NCBI RefSeq assembly: GCF_028307215.1
Contig: NZ_JAQMHV010000007.1
Coordinates: 1-64,000 of the forward strand
Source of the DNA: Falsirhodobacter sp. 20TX0035
Lineage (GTDB): Bacteria > Pseudomonadota > Alphaproteobacteria > Rhodobacterales > Rhodobacteraceae
Length of the DNA stretch: 64,000 bases
Reading direction: 5' to 3'
The position numbers and the translations under genes are program-made. The notes under the pieces were generated by a model, which was not told the DNA's origin, ran no database searches, and worked only from the letters and a program-made list of their open reading frames with translations. Positions 1 through 8,180 of this stretch are shown here, piece by piece. Every line of letters starts with the position of its first letter. Position 1 is the first letter of the stretch.

Positions 1-200
1 CCCTGACGGTTCAGGGCGACACGATCCGCACCTTCGACAGCTCCGACTGGGGTGAACGTGCCTTTTGCGGCACCTGCCGCCGTCAGGGCGGCGTCGGCTT
101 TGCCCTGATGGTGAAGGCCGGTGCCCTGACGGTTCAGGGCGACACGATCCGCACCTTCGACAGCTCCGACTGGGGTGAACGTGCCTTTTGCGGCACCTGC
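1..200. repeat. Exact 77-bp direct repeat, 123-bp period
   Basis: Bases 1-77 and 124-200 are identical. The period is 123 bases, exactly 41 codons, so the frame is kept. Both copies end on codons for Cys-Gly-Thr-Cys. The repeat may extend upstream of the window. It could be a true tandem duplication or an artefact at a contig edge. Confidence 0.95.
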
Positions 201-401
201 GGGACGGCGCTCTGGTTCCACGCCAAGGGGGCCGACGAATACGCCCTGTCGCCCGGCCTGCTGGACGACTGGACCGGGCTGCGGATCGCGGACGAGATCT
301 TCATCGACCAGAAGCCCGACACCTATGATTTCGCCGGAAACAGGCCCCGCCTGACCGGCGACGAATTCTTTGCCACGCTTTCCGCTGGAGGCCAGCCATG
401 A
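1..401 (+). CDS. GFA-domain protein, 5' end outside window
   Basis: The frame is open from base 3 to a TGA at 399-401; the true start lies upstream of the window. The last ~97 residues carry the C-terminal zinc signature of the GFA (glutathione-dependent formaldehyde-activating-like) family: a segment reading RAFCGTCGTALWF, with the two cysteines of one zinc site, preceded by CRRQGGVGF, which resembles the central CxxCRR site. These are small zinc beta-barrel proteins; few have a proven substrate, so formaldehyde chemistry is not asserted. Residues encoded by bases 3-77 are repeated exactly at 126-200, so this reading frame contains part of the domain twice. An internal ATG at 108 is unlikely to be the native start because the first zinc ligands would be lost. 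The stop overlaps the gltB start (ATGA), suggesting translational coupling. Confidence 0.7.
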   Translation, partial: LTVQGDTIRTFDSSDWGERAFCGTCRRQGGVGFALMVKAGALTVQGDTIRTFDSSDWGERAFCGTCGTALWFHAKGADEYALSPGLLDDWTGLRIADEIFIDQKPDTYDFAGNRPRLTGDEFFATLSAGGQP

Positions 402-3400
402 CCATCTACGACGAACACTGGGTTGCCGCCGAGGAAGCCAAGCGCCAGTTCATGAACGACCACGGCCTGTTCCGTTTCGAGGACGAGAAGTCGTCCTGCG
501 GCGTGGGGCTTGTGGTGTCGATGAACGGCCAGCCCGCGCGGCGGGTGGTGCAGGCCGGCATCGACGCGCTGAAGGCGATCTGGCACCGCGGCGCGGTCGA
601 CGCCGACGGCAAGACGGGCGACGGCGCGGGCATCCATGTGCAGATCCCGGTGCCCTTCTTCTACGATCAGGTGCGCCGCACGGGGCACGAACCGGACACG
701 GCGAAGCGCATCGCCGTGGGACAGGTCTTCCTGCCGCGCACCGATTTCGCCGCGCAGGAGCGCTGCCGGACCATCGTGGAGACGGAAGTCCTGCGCATGG
801 GCCACTACATCTACGGCTGGCGGCACGTGCCGGTGGACATCTCGGTCCTGGGCGACAAGGCCAACGCGACCCGCCCCGAGATCGAGCAGATCCTGATCCG
901 CTGCGACAAGGACATCGACGAGGAGCAGTTCGAGCGCGAGCTGTACATCATCCGCCGCCGGATCGAGAAGGCGGCGCTGGAAGCCAACATCACCACCCTC
1001 TACATCTGCTCCTTGTCGTGCCGCTCGCTCATCTACAAGGGGATGATGCTGGCCGAACAGGTGGCCGTGTTCTATCCGGACCTGATGGACGACCGTTTTG
1101 AGTCGGCCTTCGCCATCTACCACCAGCGGTATTCCACCAACACCTTCCCGCAATGGTCGCTGGCCCAGCCCTTCCGCATGCTGGCCCACAACGGCGAGAT
1201 CAACACGCTGAAGGGCAACGTCAACTGGATGAAGAGCCATGAGATCCGCATGGCCTCGTCCACCTTTGGCGACGCGGCGGGCGACATCAAGCCGATCATC
1301 CCGGCGGGCACGTCGGATTCTGGCGCGCTGGACGCCGTGTTCGAGGTTCTGGTGCGTGGCGGCCGCAACGCCCCCATGACCAAGACGATGCTGGTCCCCG
1401 AAGCGTGGTCCAAGCAGACCGGAGAGATGCCGAAGGCGTGGCAGGACATGTACGCCTATTGCAACGCGGTGATGGAGCCGTGGGACGGCCCCGCCGCGCT
1501 GGCCATGACCGATGGCCGCTGGGTGTGCGGCGGTCTGGACCGCAACGGGCTGCGTCCAATGCGCTATGTCGTGACGGGCGACGGGCTGCTGATCGCGGGC
1601 TCCGAAGCCGGCATGGTCCCGGTGGACGAGGCCACGATCCGCGAAAAAGGCGCGCTGGGGCCGGGGCAGATGATCGCCGTGGACATGGCCGAGGGGCGTC
1701 TTTACCACGATCAGGAACTGAAGGACAAACTGGCCGCCGACCGTCCCTTCGGCGACTGGATCGAAAAGGTCGTGGACCTGTCTGTCCTGCTGCACGACGT
1801 GCCGGAAACCCCGCGTTTCGCGGGCGCCGAGCTGCGCCGCCGCCAGATCGCCGCCGGCTATTCGCTGGAGGAGCTGGAGCAGGTTCTGGCCCCCATGGCC
1901 GAGGACGGCAAGGAAATGGTCGCCTCCATGGGCGACGACACGCCGGCGGCCGTTCTGTCGTCGGTGTATCGCCCGCTGTCGCACTTCTTCCGGCAGGCGT
2001 TCAGCCAGGTCACCAACCCGCCCATCGACTCGCTTCGCGAAGCGCGGGTGATGAGCCTGAAGACCCGGTTCGGCAACCTCAAAAACGTGCTGGACGAAAA
2101 CTCGGGCCAGACCGAGATCCTGGTCCTGGAATCGCCCTTCGTCGCGAACGCCGAATTCGAGGTGATGCTGAAGCAGTTCGGCGATCAGGTCGCGGTGATC
2201 GACTGCACCTTCCCCGTGGGCGCCGACATGGCCGAGGCGTTGACCCGCATCCGGGCCGAGGCCGAGGATGCCGTGCGTTCGGGCGCGGGCCATCTGGTGC
2301 TGACGGACGAACACCAGTCCGGCAGCCGCGTGCCGCTGCCGATGATCCTGGCCACCAGCGCCGTGCATTCGTGGCTGACGCGCAAGGGGCTGCGCACCTT
2401 CTGTTCGGTCAACGTGCGCTCGGCCGAATGCATCGACCCGCATTACTTCGCGGTGCTGATCGGCTGCGGGGCCACCACGGTGAACGCCTATCTGGCGCAG
2501 GATTCCATCGCCGACCGGATCGACCGGGGCCTGATCGACGGCAGCCTGACCGACGCGATGCGCCGCTACCGCGACGCCATCGACGCGGGCCTGCTGAAGA
2601 TCATGGCGAAGATGGGGATCTCCGTCGTCTCCTCGTATCGCGGGGGCCTGAACTTCGAGGCGGTGGGCCTGTCCCGCGCGCTGGTGGCCGAATTCTTCCC
2701 CGGCATGCAGTCGCGCATTTCCGGCATCGGCCTGCACGGCCTTCAGCGCAAGGTCGAAGAGGTGCACGCCCGCGGCTGGCTGACGGGCCATGACATCCTG
2801 CCCATCGGCGGCTTCTACAAGGCGCGCCGCGCCGGGGAAAAGCACGCCTGGGAAGCGCAGACGATGCACATGCTGCAAGCGGCCTGCGACCGCGCCAGCT
2901 TCGACATCTGGAAGCAGTATTCGGCCGCCCTTCAGGCGAACCCGCCGATCCACCTGCGCGACCTGCTGGCGATCAAGCCCCTGGGCAAGCCCGTGCCGAT
3001 CGAGGAGGTGGAGAGCATCACCTCCATCCGCAAGCGCTTCATCACGCCGGGCATGTCGCTGGGGGCCCTGGGCCCGGAGGCGCACAAGACGCTGAACATT
3101 GCGATGAACCGGATCGGGGCCAAGTCCGACTCGGGCGAGGGTGGCGAGGATCCGGCGCACTTCCTGCCCGACGCCAACGGCGACAACCCGTCGGCGAAGA
3201 TCAAGCAGGTCGCCTCGGGCCGCTTCGGCGTCACGGCCGAATACCTGAACGCCTGCGAGGAGCTGGAGATCAAGGTCGCCCAAGGTGCCAAACCCGGCGA
3301 GGGTGGCCAGCTTCCGGGCATGAAGGTGACCGAACTGATCGCGCGGCTGCGGCATTCCACGAAGGGCGTGACGCTGATCTCGCCCCCGCCGCATCACGAC

Positions 3401-4927
3401 ATCTATTCGATCGAAGACCTCGCGCAGCTGATCTACGACCTGAAGCAGATCAACCCGCGCGCCAAGGTGACGGTGAAGCTGGTGTCGTCCTCGGGCGTGG
3501 GCACGATTGCGGCCGGCGTGGCGAAGGCCAAGGCCGACATCATCCTGATCTCGGGCCACAACGGCGGCACGGGGGCCAGCCCCGGCACGTCCATCAAGTA
3601 TGCGGGCCTGCCGTGGGAGATGGGCCTGACCGAGGCGCATCAGGTCCTTGCCATGAACAACCTGCGCGAGCGGGTGACGCTGCGGACCGACGGGGGCCTT
3701 CGCACGGGCCGCGACGTGGTGATGGCGGCGATGATGGGAGCCGAGGAATACGGCATCGGCACCGCCGCCCTGATCGCGATGGGCTGCATCATGGTGCGCC
3801 AGTGCCAGTCGAACACCTGCCCGGTGGGCGTCTGCACGCAGGACGAGGCGTTGCGCCAGAAGTTCACGGGCACGGCCGACAAGGTCGTGAACCTGATCAC
3901 CTTCTATGCGCAGGAGGTGCGGGAAATCCTCGCCTCCATCGGGGCGCGGTCCATCGACGAGATCATCGGGCGCGCGGACCTGCTGAGCCAGGTCAGCCGC
4001 GGTTCGGCGCATCTGGACGATCTGGACCTGAACCCCCTCCTCATCACCGTGGACGGGGCCAGCCGGATCACCTACGACCGGTCGAAGCCCCGAAACCACG
4101 CGATGGACACGCTGGATGCGGAGATCGTGAAGGACGGCGCCCGCTTCTTCGAGGAGGGGGAGAAGATGCAGCTCTCCTACGCGGTGCGGAACACGCTGCG
4201 GACCATCGGGACGCGCGCGTCGAGCCACATCGTGAAGAAGTTCGGGATGCGCAACAACCTTCAGGCGGACCACCTGTCGCTGAAGCTGTCGGGCAGCGCC
4301 GGGCAGTCCTTGGGCGCCTTCGCGGTGCGCGGGTTGAAGATCGAGGTGCAGGGCGACGCCAACGACTACGTCGGCAAGGGCCTGTCGGGCGGCACCATTG
4401 TGGTGCGTCCGGCGATGGGCAGCCCGCTGGTGGCCGAGAACAACACCATCATCGGCAACACGGTCCTTTACGGCGCCACGGACGGCTTCCTGTTCGCGGC
4501 CGGCCGTGCGGGTGAACGCTTCGCGGTCCGCAACTCGGGCGCGACGGTGGTGATCGAGGGCTGCGGCACCAACGGCTGCGAATACATGACCGGCGGCGTG
4601 GCGGTGATCCTCGGCTCCATTGGCGCGAACTTCGGCGCGGGGATGACGGGCGGGATGGCCTATCTTTACGATCCCGACGGCGTGGCCGAGGATGTGATGA
4701 ACTTGGAAACGCTGGTGACCTGCGCCGTGTCGCATCCGCACTGGGAAGCGCAGCTGCGCGGTCTGGTCGAACAGCACGCGCGCGAAACCGGCAGCCAGAA
4801 GGCCAACCGCATCCTGCGCCACTGGGAGGCGGAGCGGTCGAACTTCCTTCAGGTCTGCCCGAAGGAGATGCTGATCCATCTGAAGCATCCCCTGTCCGAA
4901 GAACCGCAGGCGATGCCCGCCGAATAA
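398..4927 (+). CDS. gltB: Glutamate synthase (NADPH) large subunit
   Basis: Makes glutamate from glutamine and 2-oxoglutarate in the cytoplasm, together with the small subunit GltD. The 1509 residues are full length for the bacterial large subunit. The N-terminal class II amidotransferase nucleophile is Cys34 (SSCGVGLVVS), preceded by a short propeptide as in the family. The central and FMN-binding synthase domains follow; the cysteine cluster CIMVRQCQSNTC starting at residue ~1130 fits the 3Fe-4S site. The C-terminal glutamine-rich beta-helix (GXGXG-type repeats) occupies about residues 1250-1480. The start overlaps the upstream GFA stop (ATGA), and an intrinsic terminator follows 5 bases after the stop. 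gltD is not in this window, so it must lie elsewhere or just upstream. Confidence 0.98.
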   Translation: MTIYDEHWVAAEEAKRQFMNDHGLFRFEDEKSSCGVGLVVSMNGQPARRVVQAGIDALKAIWHRGAVDADGKTGDGAGIHVQIPVPFFYDQVRRTGHEPDTAKRIAVGQVFLPRTDFAAQERCRTIVETEVLRMGHYIYGWRHVPVDISVLGDKANATRPEIEQILIRCDKDIDEEQFERELYIIRRRIEKAALEANITTLYICSLSCRSLIYKGMMLAEQVAVFYPDLMDDRFESAFAIYHQRYSTNTFPQWSLAQPFRMLAHNGEINTLKGNVNWMKSHEIRMASSTFGDAAGDIKPIIPAGTSDSGALDAVFEVLVRGGRNAPMTKTMLVPEAWSKQTGEMPKAWQDMYAYCNAVMEPWDGPAALAMTDGRWVCGGLDRNGLRPMRYVVTGDGLLIAGSEAGMVPVDEATIREKGALGPGQMIAVDMAEGRLYHDQELKDKLAADRPFGDWIEKVVDLSVLLHDVPETPRFAGAELRRRQIAAGYSLEELEQVLAPMAEDGKEMVASMGDDTPAAVLSSVYRPLSHFFRQAFSQVTNPPIDSLREARVMSLKTRFGNLKNVLDENSGQTEILVLESPFVANAEFEVMLKQFGDQVAVIDCTFPVGADMAEALTRIRAEAEDAVRSGAGHLVLTDEHQSGSRVPLPMILATSAVHSWLTRKGLRTFCSVNVRSAECIDPHYFAVLIGCGATTVNAYLAQDSIADRIDRGLIDGSLTDAMRRYRDAIDAGLLKIMAKMGISVVSSYRGGLNFEAVGLSRALVAEFFPGMQSRISGIGLHGLQRKVEEVHARGWLTGHDILPIGGFYKARRAGEKHAWEAQTMHMLQAACDRASFDIWKQYSAALQANPPIHLRDLLAIKPLGKPVPIEEVESITSIRKRFITPGMSLGALGPEAHKTLNIAMNRIGAKSDSGEGGEDPAHFLPDANGDNPSAKIKQVASGRFGVTAEYLNACEELEIKVAQGAKPGEGGQLPGMKVTELIARLRHSTKGVTLISPPPHHDIYSIEDLAQLIYDLKQINPRAKVTVKLVSSSGVGTIAAGVAKAKADIILISGHNGGTGASPGTSIKYAGLPWEMGLTEAHQVLAMNNLRERVTLRTDGGLRTGRDVVMAAMMGAEEYGIGTAALIAMGCIMVRQCQSNTCPVGVCTQDEALRQKFTGTADKVVNLITFYAQEVREILASIGARSIDEIIGRADLLSQVSRGSAHLDDLDLNPLLITVDGASRITYDRSKPRNHAMDTLDAEIVKDGARFFEEGEKMQLSYAVRNTLRTIGTRASSHIVKKFGMRNNLQADHLSLKLSGSAGQSLGAFAVRGLKIEVQGDANDYVGKGLSGGTIVVRPAMGSPLVAENNTIIGNTVLYGATDGFLFAAGRAGERFAVRNSGATVVIEGCGTNGCEYMTGGVAVILGSIGANFGAGMTGGMAYLYDPDGVAEDVMNLETLVTCAVSHPHWEAQLRGLVEQHARETGSQKANRILRHWEAERSNFLQVCPKEMLIHLKHPLSEEPQAMPAE

Positions 4928-4930
4928 GGA

Positions 4931-4956
4931 AAGGCCCGCGAAAGCGGGCCTTTTTC
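4931..4956 (+). terminator. Intrinsic terminator of gltB
   Basis: A GC-rich hairpin (GGCCCGC, loop gaaa, GCGGGCC) is followed directly by TTTTTC, 5 bases after the gltB stop. Confidence 0.9.
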
Positions 4957-4993
4957 ATTGACCGGCGGCGGGGCTTCGTGGCTAAAGGCCCGC

Positions 4994-5701
4994 ATGGCCA
5001 GAAAGCGTTCCACTTCCCGATCCCGCTTCCCGGCGCTGCCCCCCATGCGCCCATGGCTGCGCCGGATCGGCGTGGGGCTGCTGGCGGCGCTGGCCGCGCT
5101 GATCCTGCTCTACAGCGCCGTCACCCCGCCCTTCACGCCCTACATGCTGGCCGAACGCGCGCGTCTGGGCGGCATCGCCCACCAGACGGTGGACATGGAC
5201 GACATAGCCCCCGTGATGGCCCGCAGCGTCGTCGCGGCCGAGGATGCGAATTTCTGCCGCCACTGGGGTTTCGACATGCGGGCCATCCGGTCGGCGGTGG
5301 CGGCGGGTTCGAATCGCGGTGCCTCCACCCTGTCGCAGCAGGTGGCCAAGAACGTGTTCCTGTGGCAGGGGCGCAGCTGGGTGCGCAAGGCGCTGGAGGC
5401 CGTGCTGACCCCGGCCGTGGAACTGGTCTGGACCAAGCGGCACCTTCTGGAAGTCTATCTGAACGTGGCCGAATTCGGCGAAGGCGTGTTCGGGGTGCAG
5501 GCGGCGGCGCAGCATTATTTCGGCGTGGACGCGGCGGACCTGACATCGCGTCAGGCCGCGCGGCTGGCGGCCATCCTGCCCGATCCGAAGCGGCGCGACC
5601 CGGTGCGGCCCACGGCCTTCGTGGACGGGCGCGCCCGTGCGGCGGCCTCGGGGGCGGCGACGATCCGCGCAGACGGACGTTCCGACTGTTTCGAGGGTTG
5701 A
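4994..5701 (+). CDS. mtgA: Monofunctional peptidoglycan glycosyltransferase
   Basis: Polymerises lipid II into glycan strands at the outer face of the inner membrane. The 235 residues match the usual length of this GT51 protein. One N-terminal transmembrane segment lies at about residues 18-38. The GT51 motifs follow in order: AAEDANFCRHWGFD with the catalytic Glu, GASTLSQQVAKNVFLW, and the YLNVAEFGEGVFG block. There is no transpeptidase domain. The ATG at 4994 was chosen because it gives a short basic leader (MARKRS) before the membrane segment; a TTG at 4958 in the same frame is less likely because it falls on the gltB terminator. It stands as a single gene between gltB and a glutathione transferase gene. 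Confidence 0.95.
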   Translation: MARKRSTSRSRFPALPPMRPWLRRIGVGLLAALAALILLYSAVTPPFTPYMLAERARLGGIAHQTVDMDDIAPVMARSVVAAEDANFCRHWGFDMRAIRSAVAAGSNRGASTLSQQVAKNVFLWQGRSWVRKALEAVLTPAVELVWTKRHLLEVYLNVAEFGEGVFGVQAAAQHYFGVDAADLTSRQAARLAAILPDPKRRDPVRPTAFVDGRARAAASGAATIRADGRSDCFEG

Positions 5702-5720
5702 GCGGGTTGCATCAACCCGC
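5702..5720 (+). terminator. Weak hairpin after mtgA
   Basis: GCGGGTT, loop gcatc, AACCCGC directly follows the mtgA stop. There is no clear T run, so termination strength is doubtful. Confidence 0.4.
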
Positions 5721-5762
5721 CCTTCGCGGCATGTCATGGGGCACACCAAACCGGATGCCACG

Positions 5763-6419
5763 ATGAATCGCCTGTATCATTTCCCGCTGTCGCCCTTTTG
5801 CCGCAAGGTCCGCCTGACGCTGGCGGAAAAGAGGATCGAGGTGGAGCTGGTGGAGGAGCGTTTCTGGGAGCAGAACCCCGACTTCCTGCGCCGCAACCCG
5901 GCCGGGAAGGTGCCGGTCCTGCGCGTGGACGGCCGTTTCCTGTCGGAAAGCCAGGCGATCTGCGAATGGCTGGAGGAAACAGTGCCGACCCCGCCGCTGA
6001 TGCCCCGCGACGCGGAAGGCCGCTACGAGGTGCGCCGCCTGTGCGCCTGGTTCGACGGCAAGTTCCACGAGGAGGTCACCTCCAAGCTGGTCTATGAACG
6101 CCTGAAGATCGGCGGCCGGGTGCCGGAGGCCAAGAACATCAAGTTCGGTTCCCAGCGCATCAAGTTCCACCTGGATTACATGGCGTGGCTTCTGGACCAG
6201 CGCCGCTGGCTGGCGGGCGACAGCCTGACGCTGGCCGATTTCGCGGCCGCGGCCCACATCTCGGCGCTGGATTACGTGTCGGACGTGGATTGGAACCGCC
6301 ACGCGGTGCTGAAGGACTGGTACGCCAAGATCAAGTCGCGCCCGGCCTTCCGGGGCATCCTGTCGGATCAGATTCCCGGCCAGTCCCCCGCGCGGCATTA
6401 TTCGGATCTGGACTTCTAG
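5763..6419 (+). CDS. Glutathione S-transferase family protein
   Basis: A cytosolic thioredoxin-fold transferase of 218 residues, normal for the family. The N-terminal domain begins NRLYHFPLSPFCRKVRL, placing the glutathione-activating Ser/Cys-type site near residues 9-12, followed by the NPAGKVPVL cis-Pro strand and the ESQAICEWLE helix that holds the gamma-glutamyl group. The C-terminal helical domain contains LADFAAAAHI, the usual N-capping/hydrophobic-staple region. The ATG at 5763 fits the domain start; an upstream in-frame ATG at 5733 would add an unsupported 10-residue leader. The substrate cannot be inferred from sequence. Confidence 0.9.
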   Translation: MNRLYHFPLSPFCRKVRLTLAEKRIEVELVEERFWEQNPDFLRRNPAGKVPVLRVDGRFLSESQAICEWLEETVPTPPLMPRDAEGRYEVRRLCAWFDGKFHEEVTSKLVYERLKIGGRVPEAKNIKFGSQRIKFHLDYMAWLLDQRRWLAGDSLTLADFAAAAHISALDYVSDVDWNRHAVLKDWYAKIKSRPAFRGILSDQIPGQSPARHYSDLDF

Positions 6420-6477
6420 GGCTTCCCTTCCGGCCCCGTCGCCCTATGTTGCGGTCCAGTCGAGGGAGGGCCGCGCC

Positions 6478-6645
6478 ATGAGCGATGACAGCCGACTGAA
6501 ACGCTACACCGAGATCGCGAAGACCCAGGGGGAGGAGGGAAGCCACCCTTCCACCGTGGCCGTGCACCGCCGGCCGGCGGAACGGGGCGACGGCACCCGC
6601 CGCACCGAACATTTCGCCCGCATCGAACGCGGACGCGAGGCATGA
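6478..6645 (+). CDS. Small hydrophilic protein, 55 residues
   Basis: A short frame with a plausible ribosome site (GAGGGAGGG 8-15 bases upstream) and a terminator directly after its stop. The product is basic and polar, beginning MSDDSRLKRYTEIAKTQ, with many Arg and Glu and no membrane segment or cysteine. I do not recognise a family. It lies between the glutathione transferase gene and the convergent ilvE. The ribosome site and terminator support a real gene, but the length makes it uncertain. Confidence 0.55.
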   Translation: MSDDSRLKRYTEIAKTQGEEGSHPSTVAVHRRPAERGDGTRRTEHFARIERGREA

Positions 6646-6670
6646 AGAAGGGGGCCGAAGCCCCCTTTTC
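6646..6670. terminator. Terminator between the small gene and ilvE
   Basis: The hairpin GGGGGC, loop cgaa, GCCCCC is followed by TTTTC on the plus strand. Read from the other strand, the arm is followed by TTCTTC, so it may also serve ilvE. Confidence 0.75.
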
Positions 6671-6673
6671 GCG

Positions 6674-7543
6674 TCAGGCGCGGACCAGCGCCTCATAGGC
6701 CGTGGTGACGTCCTTCGTCAGCTGGCCCACTTCGAAGCTGTACTCCCCGATCTGGCTGACGGGGGTGCATTCGGCCGCCGTGCCGGTCAGCCAGCACTGC
6801 TCGAAGCCTTCCAGCTCCTCGGGCAGGATGTGGCGCTCGTGGACGGTCACACCCTTGTCCTTCAGCATCGCGATCACGGTCTGACGGGTCAGGCCGTTCA
6901 GGAAGCAGTCGGCCAGCGGCGTGTGCACTTCCCCGTTCTTCACGAAGAAGACGTTCGCGCCCGTGGCTTCGGCCACATAGCCGCGGTAATCCATCATCAG
7001 CGCGTCCGAGAAGCCCTTGGCCTCGGCCTCGTGCTTGGACATCGTGCAGATCATGTAAAGGCCGGCGGCCTTGGCCTGCGACGGGATCGTTTCGGGCGAC
7101 GGACGCTTCCACTTGGAGATGCCGAGCTTCGCGCCCTTCATCTTGGCGTCGCCGTAGTAGTTGCCCCATTCCCAGCCCGCGACGACCAGCTGCACCTTGT
7201 TGCGCGCGGCGGACACGCCCATGTCCTCGCCCGCGCCGCGGAAGGCGACGGCGCGGACATAGGCGTCCGTCCAGCCATTGGCCTTCAGCATGGCGTATTT
7301 CGCCTCCTCGATCTGGTCGACCGTGTAGGGGATCGGCATGTCCAGAAGCTCGCCCGATTTCAGCAGGCGTTCGGAATGTTCCCGGCTCTTGAAGATCTTG
7401 CCGTTGTAGCAGCGTTCGCCTTCGAAGACGGAGGACGCGTAGTGCAGCGCATGCGTCAGGACGTGAACCTTCGCGTCGCGCCAGTCCACCAGCGTGCCAT
7501 CCATCCAGATCTTGCCGTCGCGGTCGTCATAGGACCCAGCCAT
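6674..7543 (-). CDS. ilvE: Branched-chain amino acid aminotransferase
   Basis: Catalyses the last step of leucine, isoleucine and valine synthesis, moving an amino group from glutamate by a PLP-dependent mechanism in the cytoplasm. It has 289 residues, the class IV fold length. Visible landmarks are the N-terminal HALHYASSVFEGERCY block, the AKAAGLY segment expected to hold the PLP lysine, and EATGANVFFV and LTGTAAECTPV near the phosphate-binding end. The ATG at 7543 is chosen for its Shine-Dalgarno (TAAGGAG) 7 bases upstream; the frame stays open further upstream but crosses the promoter region. It is divergent from petP, and glutamate for it would come from gltB nearby. Confidence 0.95.
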   Translation of the reverse strand: MAGSYDDRDGKIWMDGTLVDWRDAKVHVLTHALHYASSVFEGERCYNGKIFKSREHSERLLKSGELLDMPIPYTVDQIEEAKYAMLKANGWTDAYVRAVAFRGAGEDMGVSAARNKVQLVVAGWEWGNYYGDAKMKGAKLGISKWKRPSPETIPSQAKAAGLYMICTMSKHEAEAKGFSDALMMDYRGYVAEATGANVFFVKNGEVHTPLADCFLNGLTRQTVIAMLKDKGVTVHERHILPEELEGFEQCWLTGTAAECTPVSQIGEYSFEVGQLTKDVTTAYEALVRA

Positions 7544-7622
7544 TTTCGCTCTCCTTAGCGATATTGCTTTCAATCTTCCTGTTCGGACATAAAATTGCGC
7601 CAAACGTGACTTTTCGCTAACG

Positions 7623-7659
7623 GTTGCATATTGGAATGTCAACGACCCTGCCGTAAAAT
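7623..7659 (+). promoter_or_regulatory. petP promoter with overlapping inverted repeat
   Basis: TTGGAA at 7631-7636, a 17-base spacer and TAAAAT at 7654-7659 form a good housekeeping promoter 24 bases before petP. An imperfect palindrome (GTTGCAT, then ATGTCAAC) at 7623-7643 covers the -35 box. Read on the minus strand it contains TTGACA, a possible -35 for ilvE. A MarR-type operator for PetP is an inference. Confidence 0.45.
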
Positions 7660-7682
7660 GTGATCAGGACAAGGGAGTGGGC

Positions 7683-8180
7683 ATGGCAAGCGGACCTGTG
7701 GGCGGCGAACAGCTGCTGTTTCTGACGGACGACCAGGTGCGCAAGGGCATCGAGGCGATGTTCTTCGCCTATCGCGGGTTCACCGCCGATCCCGACCGGA
7801 TCCTTGAGGAATACGGCTATGGCCGCGCCCATCACCGGGCGATCCACTTCATCCACCGCGCGCCGGGAATCACCGTCACGCGTCTGCTGACGGTGCTGGG
7901 CGTGACGAAGCAAAGCCTGAACCGCATCCTGCGCGTGTTGCTGGAGGACGGGCTGGTGGAGGCGCGCGTGGGCCGCAAGGACAAGCGCGAACGCCTGCTG
8001 CACCTGACCGAAACCGGTGAGGCGCTGGAGCGGGAGCTGTCGGACGCCCAGCGGGCGCGGATGCGCGCGGCCTATCGCGCCGCCGGTCCCGCCGCCGTGC
8101 AGGGCTTCCGCCAGGTGCTGGAGGCGATGATGGACCCCGAACTTCTTCGCCAGTATCACGACCTGAAGGAGAAGAGATGA
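7683..8180 (+). CDS. petP: MarR-family transcriptional regulator PetP
   Basis: A 165-residue winged-helix regulator. The MarR core runs from about residue 25 to 150, with the recognition region GVTKQSLNRILRVLLEDGLV followed by the wing VGRKDKRERLLHLT. Its 4-base overlap with an OmpR-type regulator reproduces the petP-petR pair of Rhodobacter capsulatus, where both genes are needed for cytochrome bc1 production. The ATG at 7683 is preferred over a GTG at 7677 because AAGGGAG is well spaced from it. No petABC genes lie nearby, so the target is not visible here. The overlapping palindrome suggests autoregulation. Confidence 0.8.
   Translation: MASGPVGGEQLLFLTDDQVRKGIEAMFFAYRGFTADPDRILEEYGYGRAHHRAIHFIHRAPGITVTRLLTVLGVTKQSLNRILRVLLEDGLVEARVGRKDKRERLLHLTETGEALERELSDAQRARMRAAYRAAGPAAVQGFRQVLEAMMDPELLRQYHDLKEKR

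Noticed and set aside
323-4888. 1521-codon open frame antisense to gltB
   Set aside because: It mirrors gltB in a GC-rich gene; the product is His/Arg/Gln-rich low-complexity sequence without a domain, while gltB is intact.
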